The notes under the pieces are model-generated. The model did no database searches. It had not been told where the DNA came from and was given only the letters and a program-made list of their open reading frames with translations. Of a DNA stretch of 39,787 nucleotides, positions 1 to 8,899 are shown piece after piece. This DNA is from Acidobacteriota bacterium (GTDB lineage: Bacteria; Acidobacteriota; Thermoanaerobaculia; Gp7-AA8). Position 1 is the first letter of the stretch. Each line of letters begins with the position of its first letter. The stretch covers positions 1 to 39,787 of the forward strand of contig JAJPHC010000027.1 of NCBI GenBank assembly GCA_021325515.1, in the 5' to 3' direction. Both the position numbers and the translations under genes were made by a program.

Positions 1-353
1 ACGCAGAACGCAGAACGCAGAATTGAGAATTGAGAATTGATGTGGCGCTTCGCGCGTCGCTCTTTCTAAATTCTTCATTCTGCGTTCTGCGTTCTGCATT
101 TCGCTTTCCAAAGCACCGAAAAAATCACGCAACCGCCCCACCACACGAGCTTCCCGCTCCCGCTGTGCAACCGAAGCAACTTGTGCTCGAGCTACCAAAA
201 GCAGAACGCAGAACGCAGAACGCAGAATTGAGAATTGAGAATTGATGTGGCGCTTCGCGCGTCGCTCTTTCTAAATTCTTCATTCTGCGTTCTGCCTTCT
301 GCATTTCGCTTTTCAAAGCACCGACAAAAATCACACAACCGCCCCACCACACG
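1..353. repeat. Tandem copies of a heptad-repeat palindromic element
   Basis: Two copies of an approximately 150 bp element (about 1-147 and 202-353, offset 205-206 bp) lie just downstream of the treS-mak stop codon. Each begins with back-to-back heptamers: CAGAACG at 4 and 11, CAGAATT at 18, GAGAATT at 25 and 32. Each continues through a GC-rich centre and ends with inverted heptamers (TTCTGCG at 78 and 85, TTCTGCA at 92), so the two ends can pair. The second copy has one extra heptamer at 202. The copies differ by a few substitutions and one indel. The left copy may extend beyond the window. I see no convincing gene here; the short ORFs only translate the repeats. Confidence 0.85.
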
Positions 354-363
354 GTCATAGCCT

Positions 364-3300
364 TCACCCCAGTAGCTGCAATACGCCTGTCAGCGGGATC
401 TTCAGCCATTGCGGGCGGTTATTGAGCTCGTAGGCGATCTCGTAGAGCGCTTTCTCCAACAGATACGCGTCCAGCAGAAGGTGCAGCTCCTCGTTAGATG
501 ACGGCAGGTGCGCTGCGCCTCCGGTTGCCGCCAGGTACGCGCGCAGGAACGCCTGGCTCGTGCTCTGATACCAGAACGCCGCCGCGGCATCGAGCAGCGC
601 CTCATCCTCGGTGCGAATGACCACGCCGGGCGCCTGGCCGTACACGACCGCATAAGGCGCATAGTGGAGCGAGCGCAGCATGCCGGCGACATCCCGCAAC
701 GCGCTGCGCTTGATGCGCCGCTCGCTCAATGGCCGCGCCGGCTCCCCTTCGAAGTCGATGATGACGAAATCGTTGCCCGTATGGAGCACCTGCCCGAGGT
801 GGTAGTCGCCGTGGGTGCGCAGACGCTGGCCCGTAATGCGGCCCTCGATGAGTGCGCGGAATCGCGCCTGCAGCTCCGCCTCGCGCGCCAGCAACATCTG
901 CGTGTCGGGATGGTCCTTCGCACGGCGCCGCAGCAACTGCATCGTCTGCACCGCCTGCGTCCGCATCGACTGATAGATCGAACGTTGATAGTGCGGCGTA
1001 AAGGGCTCCGGCGCGAACGCCGGGATATCGGGGCGGGAGGCGAGCGCGAGATGCATCTCCGCGGTCCGCCGGGCGAGCAGCTCGACATCCGCGATGTAGC
1101 CGTCGAGAAGTGCTTGCGCGGCCGCCTCATTGGGCCGCCGCATCGCTTCCACCGCCGAGGCATCGCTCAGCACGCGATCGAAGAAGCGCCCGATCGCATC
1201 GAGCGTGTACGTCCACGCATCGCCCGAGTTCGGCGTATAGCTCTGCAGAATCGCAGCGGTCATGCCGTCGAGCTCCAGCGATCCCGCGATCCGCGGCGTG
1301 TGCGTGAACGACGTCTCCTCATTGAGGAAGCGCGTGACCTCCAGATCCGTATTGATCCCCGGCTCCATCCTGCGGATCAGCTTCATGAACAGCCGCTGCC
1401 CGTACACGATCGCCGTGTTGCTCTGCTCGGCCTTGAGGACCTGTCCCTCGAGCGGCTCGTTGCCGCGCAATGCGCGAAGCTCGCGCGTGACCGAGGCCGT
1501 GAGCGGGCCGGTCTTGCGCTTGCGCGCGATCGCGTCGAGAAGCGCCGCGGCAAACGCGGGACTGGCCAGCGGCTCGTACAGAAGCTGGCCGTCGCTCAGA
1601 CGCGCGATGAATGTCGACGGCTTCTTCTCGCTCTCGTCGGAACGGCGCACCTGCGTCAGCGCAAGCGGCAGGAGATACGTCTCCGGCTCGCCATCGGTGT
1701 ACTCGATGTCGACAATCGCGAGATGTCCCGCCTCTTTCGGCAGAGCGACGGAGTCGCGCACCGCAGTCGTGTTGATCGTCTTCGCCTTGCCGCCGAACCA
1801 GCGGCGCGTCCGGATGTAACCCCCAACTGCGCGTTGCAGCGCGTCGCGATTGCGGTCCGCGAAGACCTCTTCCCACGTTTTCGCCGCAATGAGCGGCAGT
1901 TCCACTGCGCCGCTGATCTCGCCGGAACTGCTGCGCTCGAGCTGAAACCAGTAGAACGCGAACGGCCCGAGATTGAGGAAATAGGGCCGCTCGCCGATTT
2001 CGGGGAAGCGGGTCCGGCCCGACAACTCCACCGGCACCATGCCGCGAAACTGCGAAAGATCGAGCTCGAAGCACTGCACGATGCGCGAGAGATTCGCCAC
2101 CACGAGCAGCGTCTCATCCTCATACCGCCGGATGAAAGCGAGAATCTTGCGATTCTCGGGATGGAGAAACTCCATCGTGCCGCGGCCGAACGCCTTGTAT
2201 CGCTTGCGCGTCGCCAGCAGGCGCTTCATCCACCACAACAATGAATACTGGCTGTTCTGCTGCGCTTCGACGTTGACCTGCTCATAGTGATATTGCGGGT
2301 CGATGATCACCGGCAGAAACAGCTGCTGCGGATTCGCGCGCGAAAATCCGGCATTGCGGTCGGCGCTCCACTGCATCGGCGTGCGCACGCCATTCCGGTC
2401 GCCGAGATAGATGTTGTCCCCCATCCCGATCTCGTCGCCGTAATAGATGATCGGCGTACCGGGAAACGAGAACAGCAGTCCGTTCATCAGATGAATGCGG
2501 CCGCGGTGATTGCCCATCAGCGGCGCGAGCCGCCGGCGGATGCCGAGATTGATGCGGGCGTTCGACTCCCGCGCATACGTGCGCCACATGTAATCGCGGT
2601 CTTCCTCCGTGACCATCTCCAGCGTCAGCTCGTCGTGATTGCGGAGGAACAGCGCCCACTGGCAGGCGTCGGGGATCGGCGGCGTCTGCGCCATGATGTC
2701 GACGATCGGGAAGCGGTCTTCCATCGCCAGCGACATGTACATGCGCGGCATGACCGGGAAGTGGAACGCCATATGGCACTCGTCGCCGTCGCCGAAATAC
2801 GGCAGCGTGTCTTCCGGCCACTGATTCGCCTCGGCCAGCAGCATCTTGCCCGGATACTTTGCGTCGAGGTGCGCGCGCAGCTTCCGGAGATAGACATGCG
2901 TCTCCGCGAGGTTCTCGCACGTCGTTCCTTCACGCTCATAGAGATAAGGAATCGCATCGAGGCGGAACGCGTCGACGCCCAGATCCATCCAGAACTCGAG
3001 CACCTTGAAGAGCGCGTCGTGCACGGCGGGATTGTCGAAATTCAAATCCGGCTGATGCGAGAAGAAGCGGTGCCAGTAATACGACTTCGCCTCGGGGTCC
3101 CACGCCCAGTTCGACGTTTCGAAGTCCTTGAAGATGATGCGCGCATCCTTGTACTTGTCCGGCGTGTCGCTCCAGACGTAGAAGTCGCGCCACGGGCTGC
3201 CCGGCTTTGCACGCCGCGACTTCTGAAACCACGCGTGCTGATCGCTGGTGTGATTGACGACGAGCTCGGTGACGACGCGGATGCCGCGGCGGTGCGCCTC

Positions 3301-3561
3301 CTTCATGAAATTGCGGAAGTCGGCCAGCGTGCCGTAGCTGGGATTGACGGCCGTGTAATTGGCGATGTCATAACCGTCATCGCGCAGTGGAGACGGATAG
3401 AAGGGCAGGAGCCAGAGGATATTGACGCCGAGATCCTGCAGATAATCGAGCTTGCGGGTCAGACCCTGAAAGTCGCCGATGCCGTCGTTGTTACTGTCGA
3501 AGAACGCACGCACGTGCGTCTGATAGATGATCCCGTCCTTGTACCAGAGGTCGTCGCTCAC
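364..3561 (-). CDS. treS: Trehalose synthase / maltokinase fusion protein
   Basis: A bifunctional cytoplasmic enzyme of the GlgE pathway. The N-terminal GH13 domain interconverts trehalose and maltose, and the C-terminal domain phosphorylates maltose to maltose 1-phosphate with ATP. Residues 1 to about 545 carry the TreS barrel, opening WYKDGIIYQTHVRAF. The GH13 catalytic residues are visible: nucleophile D202 in FRLDAIPYL, acid/base E244 in LLAEANQWPED, and D310 in LRNHDELTLEM. A maltokinase N-cap-like segment (RRWFGGKAK) follows near residue 590. The kinase motifs HGDYHLGQVL (about 917) and IDFEGEPARP (about 935) are intact. At 1065 residues it has the usual length for TreS-Mak fusions. It lies 126 bp downstream of glgE on the same strand, supplying that enzyme's substrate. 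Start ATG at 3559-3561. Confidence 0.95.
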   Translation of the reverse strand: MSDDLWYKDGIIYQTHVRAFFDSNNDGIGDFQGLTRKLDYLQDLGVNILWLLPFYPSPLRDDGYDIANYTAVNPSYGTLADFRNFMKEAHRRGIRVVTELVVNHTSDQHAWFQKSRRAKPGSPWRDFYVWSDTPDKYKDARIIFKDFETSNWAWDPEAKSYYWHRFFSHQPDLNFDNPAVHDALFKVLEFWMDLGVDAFRLDAIPYLYEREGTTCENLAETHVYLRKLRAHLDAKYPGKMLLAEANQWPEDTLPYFGDGDECHMAFHFPVMPRMYMSLAMEDRFPIVDIMAQTPPIPDACQWALFLRNHDELTLEMVTEEDRDYMWRTYARESNARINLGIRRRLAPLMGNHRGRIHLMNGLLFSFPGTPIIYYGDEIGMGDNIYLGDRNGVRTPMQWSADRNAGFSRANPQQLFLPVIIDPQYHYEQVNVEAQQNSQYSLLWWMKRLLATRKRYKAFGRGTMEFLHPENRKILAFIRRYEDETLLVVANLSRIVQCFELDLSQFRGMVPVELSGRTRFPEIGERPYFLNLGPFAFYWFQLERSSSGEISGAVELPLIAAKTWEEVFADRNRDALQRAVGGYIRTRRWFGGKAKTINTTAVRDSVALPKEAGHLAIVDIEYTDGEPETYLLPLALTQVRRSDESEKKPSTFIARLSDGQLLYEPLASPAFAAALLDAIARKRKTGPLTASVTRELRALRGNEPLEGQVLKAEQSNTAIVYGQRLFMKLIRRMEPGINTDLEVTRFLNEETSFTHTPRIAGSLELDGMTAAILQSYTPNSGDAWTYTLDAIGRFFDRVLSDASAVEAMRRPNEAAAQALLDGYIADVELLARRTAEMHLALASRPDIPAFAPEPFTPHYQRSIYQSMRTQAVQTMQLLRRRAKDHPDTQMLLAREAELQARFRALIEGRITGQRLRTHGDYHLGQVLHTGNDFVIIDFEGEPARPLSERRIKRSALRDVAGMLRSLHYAPYAVVYGQAPGVVIRTEDEALLDAAAAFWYQSTSQAFLRAYLAATGGAAHLPSSNEELHLLLDAYLLEKALYEIAYELNNRPQWLKIPLTGVLQLLG

Positions 3562-3619
3562 AGCCGCCTCCGGAGTGGCGAGAAAGAGCGAGAAGCGAGC
3601 TCAATGAACCACAATCTCA

Positions 3620-3661
3620 ATTCTTCATTCTGAATTCTGAAATCTGAATTCTGAATTTCGC
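3620..3661. repeat. Heptad repeat between glgE and treS
   Basis: Four contiguous heptamers (ATTCTGA at 3627, 3634 and 3648; AATCTGA at 3641) sit between AATTCTTC and ATTTCGCTT. The same two flanks surround the TTCTGCG heptamers near 70-105 and 275-310, so this is a variant of the element at 1-353. It occupies the 126 bp gap between glgE and treS-mak. Confidence 0.8.
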
Positions 3662-3687
3662 TTCTGACTCTCAATCTCAAAGCAACC

Positions 3688-5652
3688 TCACAGGTAATAC
3701 TCAAAGTCCCTCTCGCTCCGCACCTTGCGGCGGATGCGAAAGATGTGCGCCGGCACGGCGTGCGGATTCAATTGCACGAAATTCCTCGGGCCGTGCCACG
3801 TATAGCGCGCGCCGCTCATCAGTTCGTGTACCTGGAACGGGCGGCCCGTATCGAGCTGCAGCGATGGCAGGTCGAGCGTGACCCAGCCGGCCTGCGTATT
3901 GTGGGGATCGGTATTGACGACCGTAAGGACGACATTGTCGCCGCTCGTCTTGCTGTAGCAGAGGATCTGCTCGTTATCGCATTCGTGAAAGCGCAGCGTC
4001 GCGTTCTGCTGCAATGCGGGATTCTCGCGCCGGATGCGATTGACGAGCGCAATCAGCGGAGTGAGGTCCTCTTCCGTCTCGCCCCACTGCTTCGCTTCGT
4101 ATTTCTCGGAGTCGAGGTACTCCTCACTCCCCGCCTCGCGCGGCTGGTCGACCATCCGCTCATACGCCGGTCCATAGATCCCGTAATTCGCGGAAAGCGT
4201 CGCGGCGAGGATCAGCCGATTCACGAACGCGCCCCGCCCGCCGAACTGCAGATATTCCGTCAGGATGTCCGGCGTATTCGGCCAGGCATTCGGCCGGAAG
4301 AAATCGCTCACCGGCGGCTTCGTGATCTCCTGGAAATACTCCCGCAGCTCATAAGGCGTATTGCGCCACGCGAAGTACGTGTACGACTGTGTGAATCCTG
4401 CCTTGGCCAGCCAGTACATGATCTTCGGCCTCGTGAACGCCTCGGCCAGAAAAATGAGATCGGGATGCTTTCGCTTCAACTCGGCGATGCACCACTGCCA
4501 GAACGGCAGCGGCTTCGTATGCGGATTGTCGACGCGGAACACGCGGACTCCGCGCGCGATCCAGAACTCGAAGACGCTGCGCAGTTCCTCCCACAATGGC
4601 CGCCACGCGGCTGATTCGAAGAAGAAGGGATAGATGTCCTGATACTTCTTCGGCGGGTTCTCGGCGTATTGAATCGTCCCGTCGGGACGGCGGAGAAACC
4701 AGTCGGGATATTCGGTCACATACGGATGATCGGGCGAGGCCTGGAACGCGATGTCCATCGCGACTTCGATTCCATGCTTCTGCGCGGCATCGAGCAGCGA
4801 CGCGAAGTCCTCCATTGTGCCGAGGTCCGGGTGAATGCTCTTGTGGCCGCCTTCTTCGCCGCCGATCGCCCACGGGCTGCCGGGATCGTCCGCGGCGGCG
4901 ATGACGGAATTGTTGCGGCCCTTGCGGAACGTCGTGCCGATCGGATGAATCGGCGGGAGATAGAGGATGTCGAAGCCCATCTTCGCGATGCGCGGCAGTT
5001 GGCGCTCGACATCGCGCAGCGTTCCGAATGAGCGCGGGAAGAGCTCGTACCAGGTGCTGTATGCGGCCTTGCGGCGATCGACTTCGATTGCATGCTCGCA
5101 CGCGTAACGCGTGGCAAGGGTGCGGTCCGCGTTGCGCCACATCAGCGCGAGGAGATCCTCACTCCACACTTCCTCGATCTTCTCCTCGAGCTCCGCATCG
5201 CTCTCGAGGAGCTGCACGAACGTGCCGAGGCGGCGGCGATCGCGTGCGTTGGCCCGCGCCGCGGCGTCGCGGATCATCTGCAGGCCGATCGCGAGCTGGA
5301 CGTCGAGGCCGCTCTGCTGCGCATCGACGCGCTTGCGCAGATCGCGATGCCAGGTCAGGAAGTGATCGATCCAGCCTTCGAACGTGAAGTAGTAGAAGCC
5401 GGGACGATCGACCGTGATCTCGCAGCGCCACCGGTCATTGAAGCGCGGCTGGAGACGTACCTCGCGCCACTTCTTCTCTGACTGATGCCGGTGCAGCGCG
5501 ACTGCGCTGATGACATCGTGGCCGTCGGCGAAGATGTCCGCCTCCAGAAACACGACGTCCCCTTCGGCGCGCTTTGCGGGAAAGCGGCCGTCATCCACGC
5601 GGGGAGAGACACCTTCGATCACGACACGGCGGCGACCGTCAAACGACTCCAT
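3688..5652 (-). CDS. glgE: Alpha-1,4-glucan:maltose-1-phosphate maltosyltransferase
   Basis: GlgE, a GH13_3 enzyme that transfers maltosyl units from maltose 1-phosphate to the non-reducing end of alpha-1,4-glucan. Length 654 residues, normal for the family. An N-terminal beta domain (about 1-100, with GFYYFTFEGWIDHF) is followed by a helical segment and the barrel. Diagnostic segments include YELFPRSFG (203-210), LPPIHPIG (232-239), TFRKGRNN, nucleophile D375 in VFRVDNPHTKPLPFW, and acid/base E404 in FLAEAFTRP. The gene is followed on the same strand by treS-mak, so trehalose can be converted to glucan by two adjacent genes. No branching enzyme is present in the window. ATG at 5650-5652; I see no strong Shine-Dalgarno sequence. 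Confidence 0.95.
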   Translation of the reverse strand: MESFDGRRRVVIEGVSPRVDDGRFPAKRAEGDVVFLEADIFADGHDVISAVALHRHQSEKKWREVRLQPRFNDRWRCEITVDRPGFYYFTFEGWIDHFLTWHRDLRKRVDAQQSGLDVQLAIGLQMIRDAAARANARDRRRLGTFVQLLESDAELEEKIEEVWSEDLLALMWRNADRTLATRYACEHAIEVDRRKAAYSTWYELFPRSFGTLRDVERQLPRIAKMGFDILYLPPIHPIGTTFRKGRNNSVIAAADDPGSPWAIGGEEGGHKSIHPDLGTMEDFASLLDAAQKHGIEVAMDIAFQASPDHPYVTEYPDWFLRRPDGTIQYAENPPKKYQDIYPFFFESAAWRPLWEELRSVFEFWIARGVRVFRVDNPHTKPLPFWQWCIAELKRKHPDLIFLAEAFTRPKIMYWLAKAGFTQSYTYFAWRNTPYELREYFQEITKPPVSDFFRPNAWPNTPDILTEYLQFGGRGAFVNRLILAATLSANYGIYGPAYERMVDQPREAGSEEYLDSEKYEAKQWGETEEDLTPLIALVNRIRRENPALQQNATLRFHECDNEQILCYSKTSGDNVVLTVVNTDPHNTQAGWVTLDLPSLQLDTGRPFQVHELMSGARYTWHGPRNFVQLNPHAVPAHIFRIRRKVRSERDFEYYL

Positions 5653-5738
5653 GACTCAGCGGATGGAGTGTGCGAGTCGCGTGCCTTCGGAGAGCCGTCT
5701 GGAAGAATTTTCGCGGGAAGCGGCGCAGGCACCGCCAC

Positions 5739-7436
5739 TCAGCTTGCGCCGGCCGGCGTCCATTCCGGAATCCGCCGCCGCACATCGTCGGCGAGCAGCC
5801 GCGCATTCCGCTCGTTCCCGGCGTCGCTCCACGCCTCGGCGAGCGCCATCTCGGCCGTGAACGGATCGTGCAGCGCGTTCGCTCTGCGCATCGCTGCGCG
5901 GTCGCCGAGCACGGCCTGCAGCGCCAGCACATGAACGTCGCCCGGTGCGGCGGCTGCTGCAACGGCGAGTTGGGGACGGGGATCGCGGCGCAGATGCAGC
6001 GCGGCGCGCGCGCGATACCAGGCCACAGAAGGCACCGCGCTCGCCTCGCGCAGCGGCTGATAGCCCGCGCGCTGCAGAGCGTCGAACAGCGCATCGGCCG
6101 CCGCCCAGTCACCGTGCCGGCCGAGCTCGCGCGCACGATCGAAAGCCATCGCCTCGTCATCGTGCAGCAGCCCCCAGGTGTAGAGATCCTCGCGCTGTGC
6201 GGGACCGTCGACGGAGAGCAGCGTCGCGATGATGACAATGCCGGCGATCATCAGCGCAGCTTCCAGCCGCGAAGTCCGCAATACCGAAACGAGCTCCGAC
6301 ACGCCGATGGCCGCGGCGACCGCCAGCGCCGGAATCACCGCCTCGCGCTGCCGTCCGGAGACGAAAAAGAGGACGAGTACCGTCATCGATGCCGCGGCGA
6401 AGAGCAGCGGGATGGTGGCTTCGCGGCGCCTGCGCAGCAGCGCCACGCCGGCCAGCGCCGCCATGAGCGGGAACGGAATCCAGACGGGCCAGCGCTCCAG
6501 CGCGCGCGACTTGCGCGCCATCGTGCTCAGATCCCAGCGGTCATACGCGTGAAACGCGAAGAGGAGCTTGCGCGCCGCAATCCGCGCTGCGTTTTCCGGA
6601 TACTCGCGCATGAACGCGACCGCCTTCGCAGTCCACCATGCATTCGACTCGCGATGCGTCAGCGTGCGTCCTGCCGCCCGCGAAGCCACGATGCGATACG
6701 CGACGTGCACGTAGTCAGGCTGCTGCACCGCCCCCTCGATCTCCTTCACGATGCGCGGCTGCACACCGGCGTAACCTTCGCTGGAGGGATTCATCCCTTC
6801 GTAAAAGGCGCAGCCGGGATCCATCAGCGACGCGTCGCCGGTGATGATGAAGTTGCCGGTGATGGCGAGCATCACCGGCAGCGAGACGGCGATCGCGAAC
6901 GCGGCGGCATCGCGCAACTCGCGGCGGAGCAGCAGCCACGCACCGATTGCCGCAGCGACGAGAAGTGCGACCGGACGGCCCGTTGCGGCCAGCCCGAGCA
7001 GCGCGCCGCCGGCAAACCATCGCTCGCGCGCCAGAGCCACCAGCGCAAAGGAATCCAGCAGCACGATCAGAATCTCCGGCTCGAGGTCCGTCGCGCAGAC
7101 GAGCGTGGCGCGGCTGCCGAGGATGAAGATCGCCGCGGCGAATGCCGCAGTCCGTCCACCGAGACGGCCGGCAGCCATCGCCGCCGCAAGCGCCGCGATG
7201 CTCACGCCGATGATCTGCATCGTTCGGATCGCATGCGGCCCAACGCCGCGCAGCAGCACCATGAGCCAGAGATAGGCGGGACTGACTTCCGCCAGACGCT
7301 CGCGCGGAAGCGTGCGCGCGATCACGAGGTATTTCTCGAAGAATCCCTGATCGGGCAGATGATCCACGAGTGCAACGCGCAGCCAGGTGAGCCCGGCCAG
7401 TGCCAGCAGCGCAAGGAAGAGCGATCTGCGGCTCAA
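5739..7436 (-). CDS. Putative GT-C fold membrane glycosyltransferase (GT39/PMT-like)
   Basis: A 565-residue polytopic membrane protein. The N-terminal two thirds contain about eight to ten hydrophobic segments. The pattern, with a lumenal loop after the first helix, SPAYLWLMVLL, and a GLAATGRPVALLVAA helix, recalls PMT/ArnT-type GT-C enzymes that use polyprenyl-phosphate sugars. After about residue 390 it becomes a soluble alanine- and arginine-rich helical tail that could form TPR-like repeats. Donor and acceptor cannot be read from sequence, and I cannot point to a certain catalytic acidic pair. The start is TTG (7434-7436), overlapping the previous gene's stop by 4 bp, with GGAG about 10 nt upstream. 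That implies translational coupling. Family-level assignment only. Confidence 0.55.
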   Translation of the reverse strand: MSRRSLFLALLALAGLTWLRVALVDHLPDQGFFEKYLVIARTLPRERLAEVSPAYLWLMVLLRGVGPHAIRTMQIIGVSIAALAAAMAAGRLGGRTAAFAAAIFILGSRATLVCATDLEPEILIVLLDSFALVALARERWFAGGALLGLAATGRPVALLVAAAIGAWLLLRRELRDAAAFAIAVSLPVMLAITGNFIITGDASLMDPGCAFYEGMNPSSEGYAGVQPRIVKEIEGAVQQPDYVHVAYRIVASRAAGRTLTHRESNAWWTAKAVAFMREYPENAARIAARKLLFAFHAYDRWDLSTMARKSRALERWPVWIPFPLMAALAGVALLRRRREATIPLLFAAASMTVLVLFFVSGRQREAVIPALAVAAAIGVSELVSVLRTSRLEAALMIAGIVIIATLLSVDGPAQREDLYTWGLLHDDEAMAFDRARELGRHGDWAAADALFDALQRAGYQPLREASAVPSVAWYRARAALHLRRDPRPQLAVAAAAAPGDVHVLALQAVLGDRAAMRRANALHDPFTAEMALAEAWSDAGNERNARLLADDVRRRIPEWTPAGAS

Positions 7437-8473
7437 CCGAGCAGTCTCCGCGTCATCGGTCTCGCGAGAATTCCGAAGACGCTGCCCGCCGGGCCGTGCT
7501 GAAATGCGTGCAGCCTGAGAATCTGCTCCAGCGCGACGCCGCCTGCGCAGAGCAGCGACAGAATCGCGCCGCCGGTCGGCTGCGCCGCGATCGTCCGCAC
7601 CGACGTGAAGACGCCGAGGAGCGAAAAGACGAGGAGCAGCACGGCCACGGGCTTTGAATGCTTCTTGTAGTCGTAGTCGAACCGTTCCGCGAAGCGCGAC
7701 TGTTCGTCCGGCGGGAGCAGCGTCACCAGCGGCTCGCGCAGATGAAAGGCATCGCGCAGTTTCGTGTCCTCATGTTCCTCGCGGATGTAGATCCCATTGC
7801 CTTTCGGCTCTTGTGTCGGGGGCGGCATGCCGCGTTTCCATCCGGCGGCGTAGGCCATGCTGTAGAAGAGAATACCGATCAGCGACCCCGTGGGGCGATG
7901 GTGCATGAAGACACGGACCAGACGGTAACAACTCTCCTGCAGCAGGTACGCCGCCATGACGACGTGCCAGAGAATCATCTCGCCGTTCATGTAGCGATGC
8001 ACGATCGTCAGAATCAGCGCCACGACCACCGCCAGGACGCCGGCGACGGACATCATCGTCATGTTGGGCGCGAACAATCCAAGCTCGCTCGCAAGCTCCT
8101 CCTGAATGGCCGCCGGAAGATGCCCGGCAAGGAATCCGGAGAGCTTCACCGCGATGCGATGTTTCTCGCGGCGGAGTGCAGCGTTGTGTTGGGCGAGCCG
8201 GTGCGCTTCACTCTCTTCGTCGTAGCGGTCGGTGACGCGCATCGCATGCTCGTCGCGCCACGGCTCGAGGACGTACCGCACGCCGCCGCCCTGCTGCGCC
8301 TCCGCGGAGACGACCTCGAAGATCGCCTCTTCCCAGAAGAGCGCGGTGCCGGGATGTTCCGGACTCGTGTTCGTCTTCGCGCTGCGCGTCTGCCACGGCT
8401 TCGGATAGCGCGAGTAGAGAAGGATGCGGCCACCGGCGACCTCGCGCACGCGATCGGAGCCACAGGGTTGCAT
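7433..8473 (-). CDS. Unrecognised multi-pass membrane protein
   Basis: A 346-residue protein I do not recognise. The first 125 residues look soluble and charged (VLEPWRDEHAMRV, then a helical heptad-like stretch EESEAHRLAQHNAALRREK). Hydrophobic helices follow near 140-160, 168-185, 195-212, 275-295 and 303-320. A polar cytoplasmic-type segment with GIYIREEHEDTKLRDAF lies between them. The gene starts with ATG at 8471-8473, right after a short repeat tract, and overlaps the glycosyltransferase-like gene by 4 bp, so the two are probably co-expressed. The arrangement suggests a membrane partner of that gene, but nothing in the sequence proves it. Confidence 0.7.
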   Translation of the reverse strand: MQPCGSDRVREVAGGRILLYSRYPKPWQTRSAKTNTSPEHPGTALFWEEAIFEVVSAEAQQGGGVRYVLEPWRDEHAMRVTDRYDEESEAHRLAQHNAALRREKHRIAVKLSGFLAGHLPAAIQEELASELGLFAPNMTMMSVAGVLAVVVALILTIVHRYMNGEMILWHVVMAAYLLQESCYRLVRVFMHHRPTGSLIGILFYSMAYAAGWKRGMPPPTQEPKGNGIYIREEHEDTKLRDAFHLREPLVTLLPPDEQSRFAERFDYDYKKHSKPVAVLLLVFSLLGVFTSVRTIAAQPTGGAILSLLCAGGVALEQILRLHAFQHGPAGSVFGILARPMTRRLLG

Positions 8474-8482
8474 GGGCGGATT

Positions 8483-8521
8483 GTATGGGACGATGGGACG
8501 GATGGGACCGATGGGACGGAT
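8483..8521. repeat. Short tandem repeat, about 9-bp unit (GATGGGAC)
   Basis: Four to five imperfect copies of GATGGGAC with a G or C spacer follow one another at 8- to 9-bp intervals between the regulator gene ending at 8531 and the membrane protein starting at 8473. It occupies most of the 57 bp gap and may form part of the leader or ribosome-binding region of the downstream gene. Confidence 0.75.
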
Positions 8522-8530
8522 GGGGAGCGA

Positions 8531-8899
8531 CTAGGTTCCGTCGTTCACGCAACGTTTGACTACGCTTAGCAGATCCTGAATGTCGAAGGGTTTGGGGAGC
8601 ACGGCGAACGGCTTCGCCTGCATTCGCTCGCGGATCACTCCCGGTGATGCGGCGCTCGTCACGATGATCTTCTTCAACCAGTCCGGTTCGTTCTGGGCGA
8701 GCGTCTCCAGCATCGCAAAGCCATCGAGATTCGGCATCATCAGATCGAGGATCACGACGTCGAACTCGTGTACGCCGAGCTTCATCACCGCTTCCACGCC
8801 GTCGGCCGCCGTCTGCACGTCGTAGTGCTCGCGCTTGAGCACCATCGTCACCAGCCGGCGGATGGCGGGATCGTCTTCAACGATGAGAATCTGAGTCAC
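8531..8899 (-). CDS. Single-domain response regulator (CheY-like receiver)
   Basis: A 122-residue stand-alone receiver domain with no output domain. The acidic pair at D9/D10 (VEDDPAIRR), phospho-acceptor D52 in VILDLMMPNLDG, T/S at 81-82 and K103 in LPKPFD are all in place, so it should be phosphorylatable. It begins with GTG at 8897-8899. The start overlaps the stop codon of the upstream Mpo1-like gene (GTGA), indicating coupled translation. No histidine kinase lies adjacent; the nearest one in the window is about 15 kb away and carries its own receiver. Confidence 0.9.
   Translation of the reverse strand: MTQILIVEDDPAIRRLVTMVLKREHYDVQTAADGVEAVMKLGVHEFDVVILDLMMPNLDGFAMLETLAQNEPDWLKKIIVTSAASPGVIRERMQAKPFAVLPKPFDIQDLLSVVKRCVNDGT

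Noticed and set aside
30-409. Short ORFs in both directions over 30-409
   Set aside because: They translate the heptad repeats and inverted elements; no natural protein sequence.
508-2244. A 578-codon open frame on the plus strand opposite treS-mak
   Set aside because: It is arginine- and histidine-rich, has no domain, and exactly shadows a well-supported gene; such antisense frames are expected in GC-rich DNA.
2287-3633. A 448-codon plus-strand frame ending near the heptad repeat
   Set aside because: Antisense shadow of the TreS catalytic domain, rich in arginine and valine, without recognisable domains.
5670-7502. A 610-codon plus-strand frame opposite the glycosyltransferase-like gene
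   Set aside because: Composition is typical of a GC-rich shadow (many R, H, Q), and the opposite frame shows clear transmembrane periodicity.
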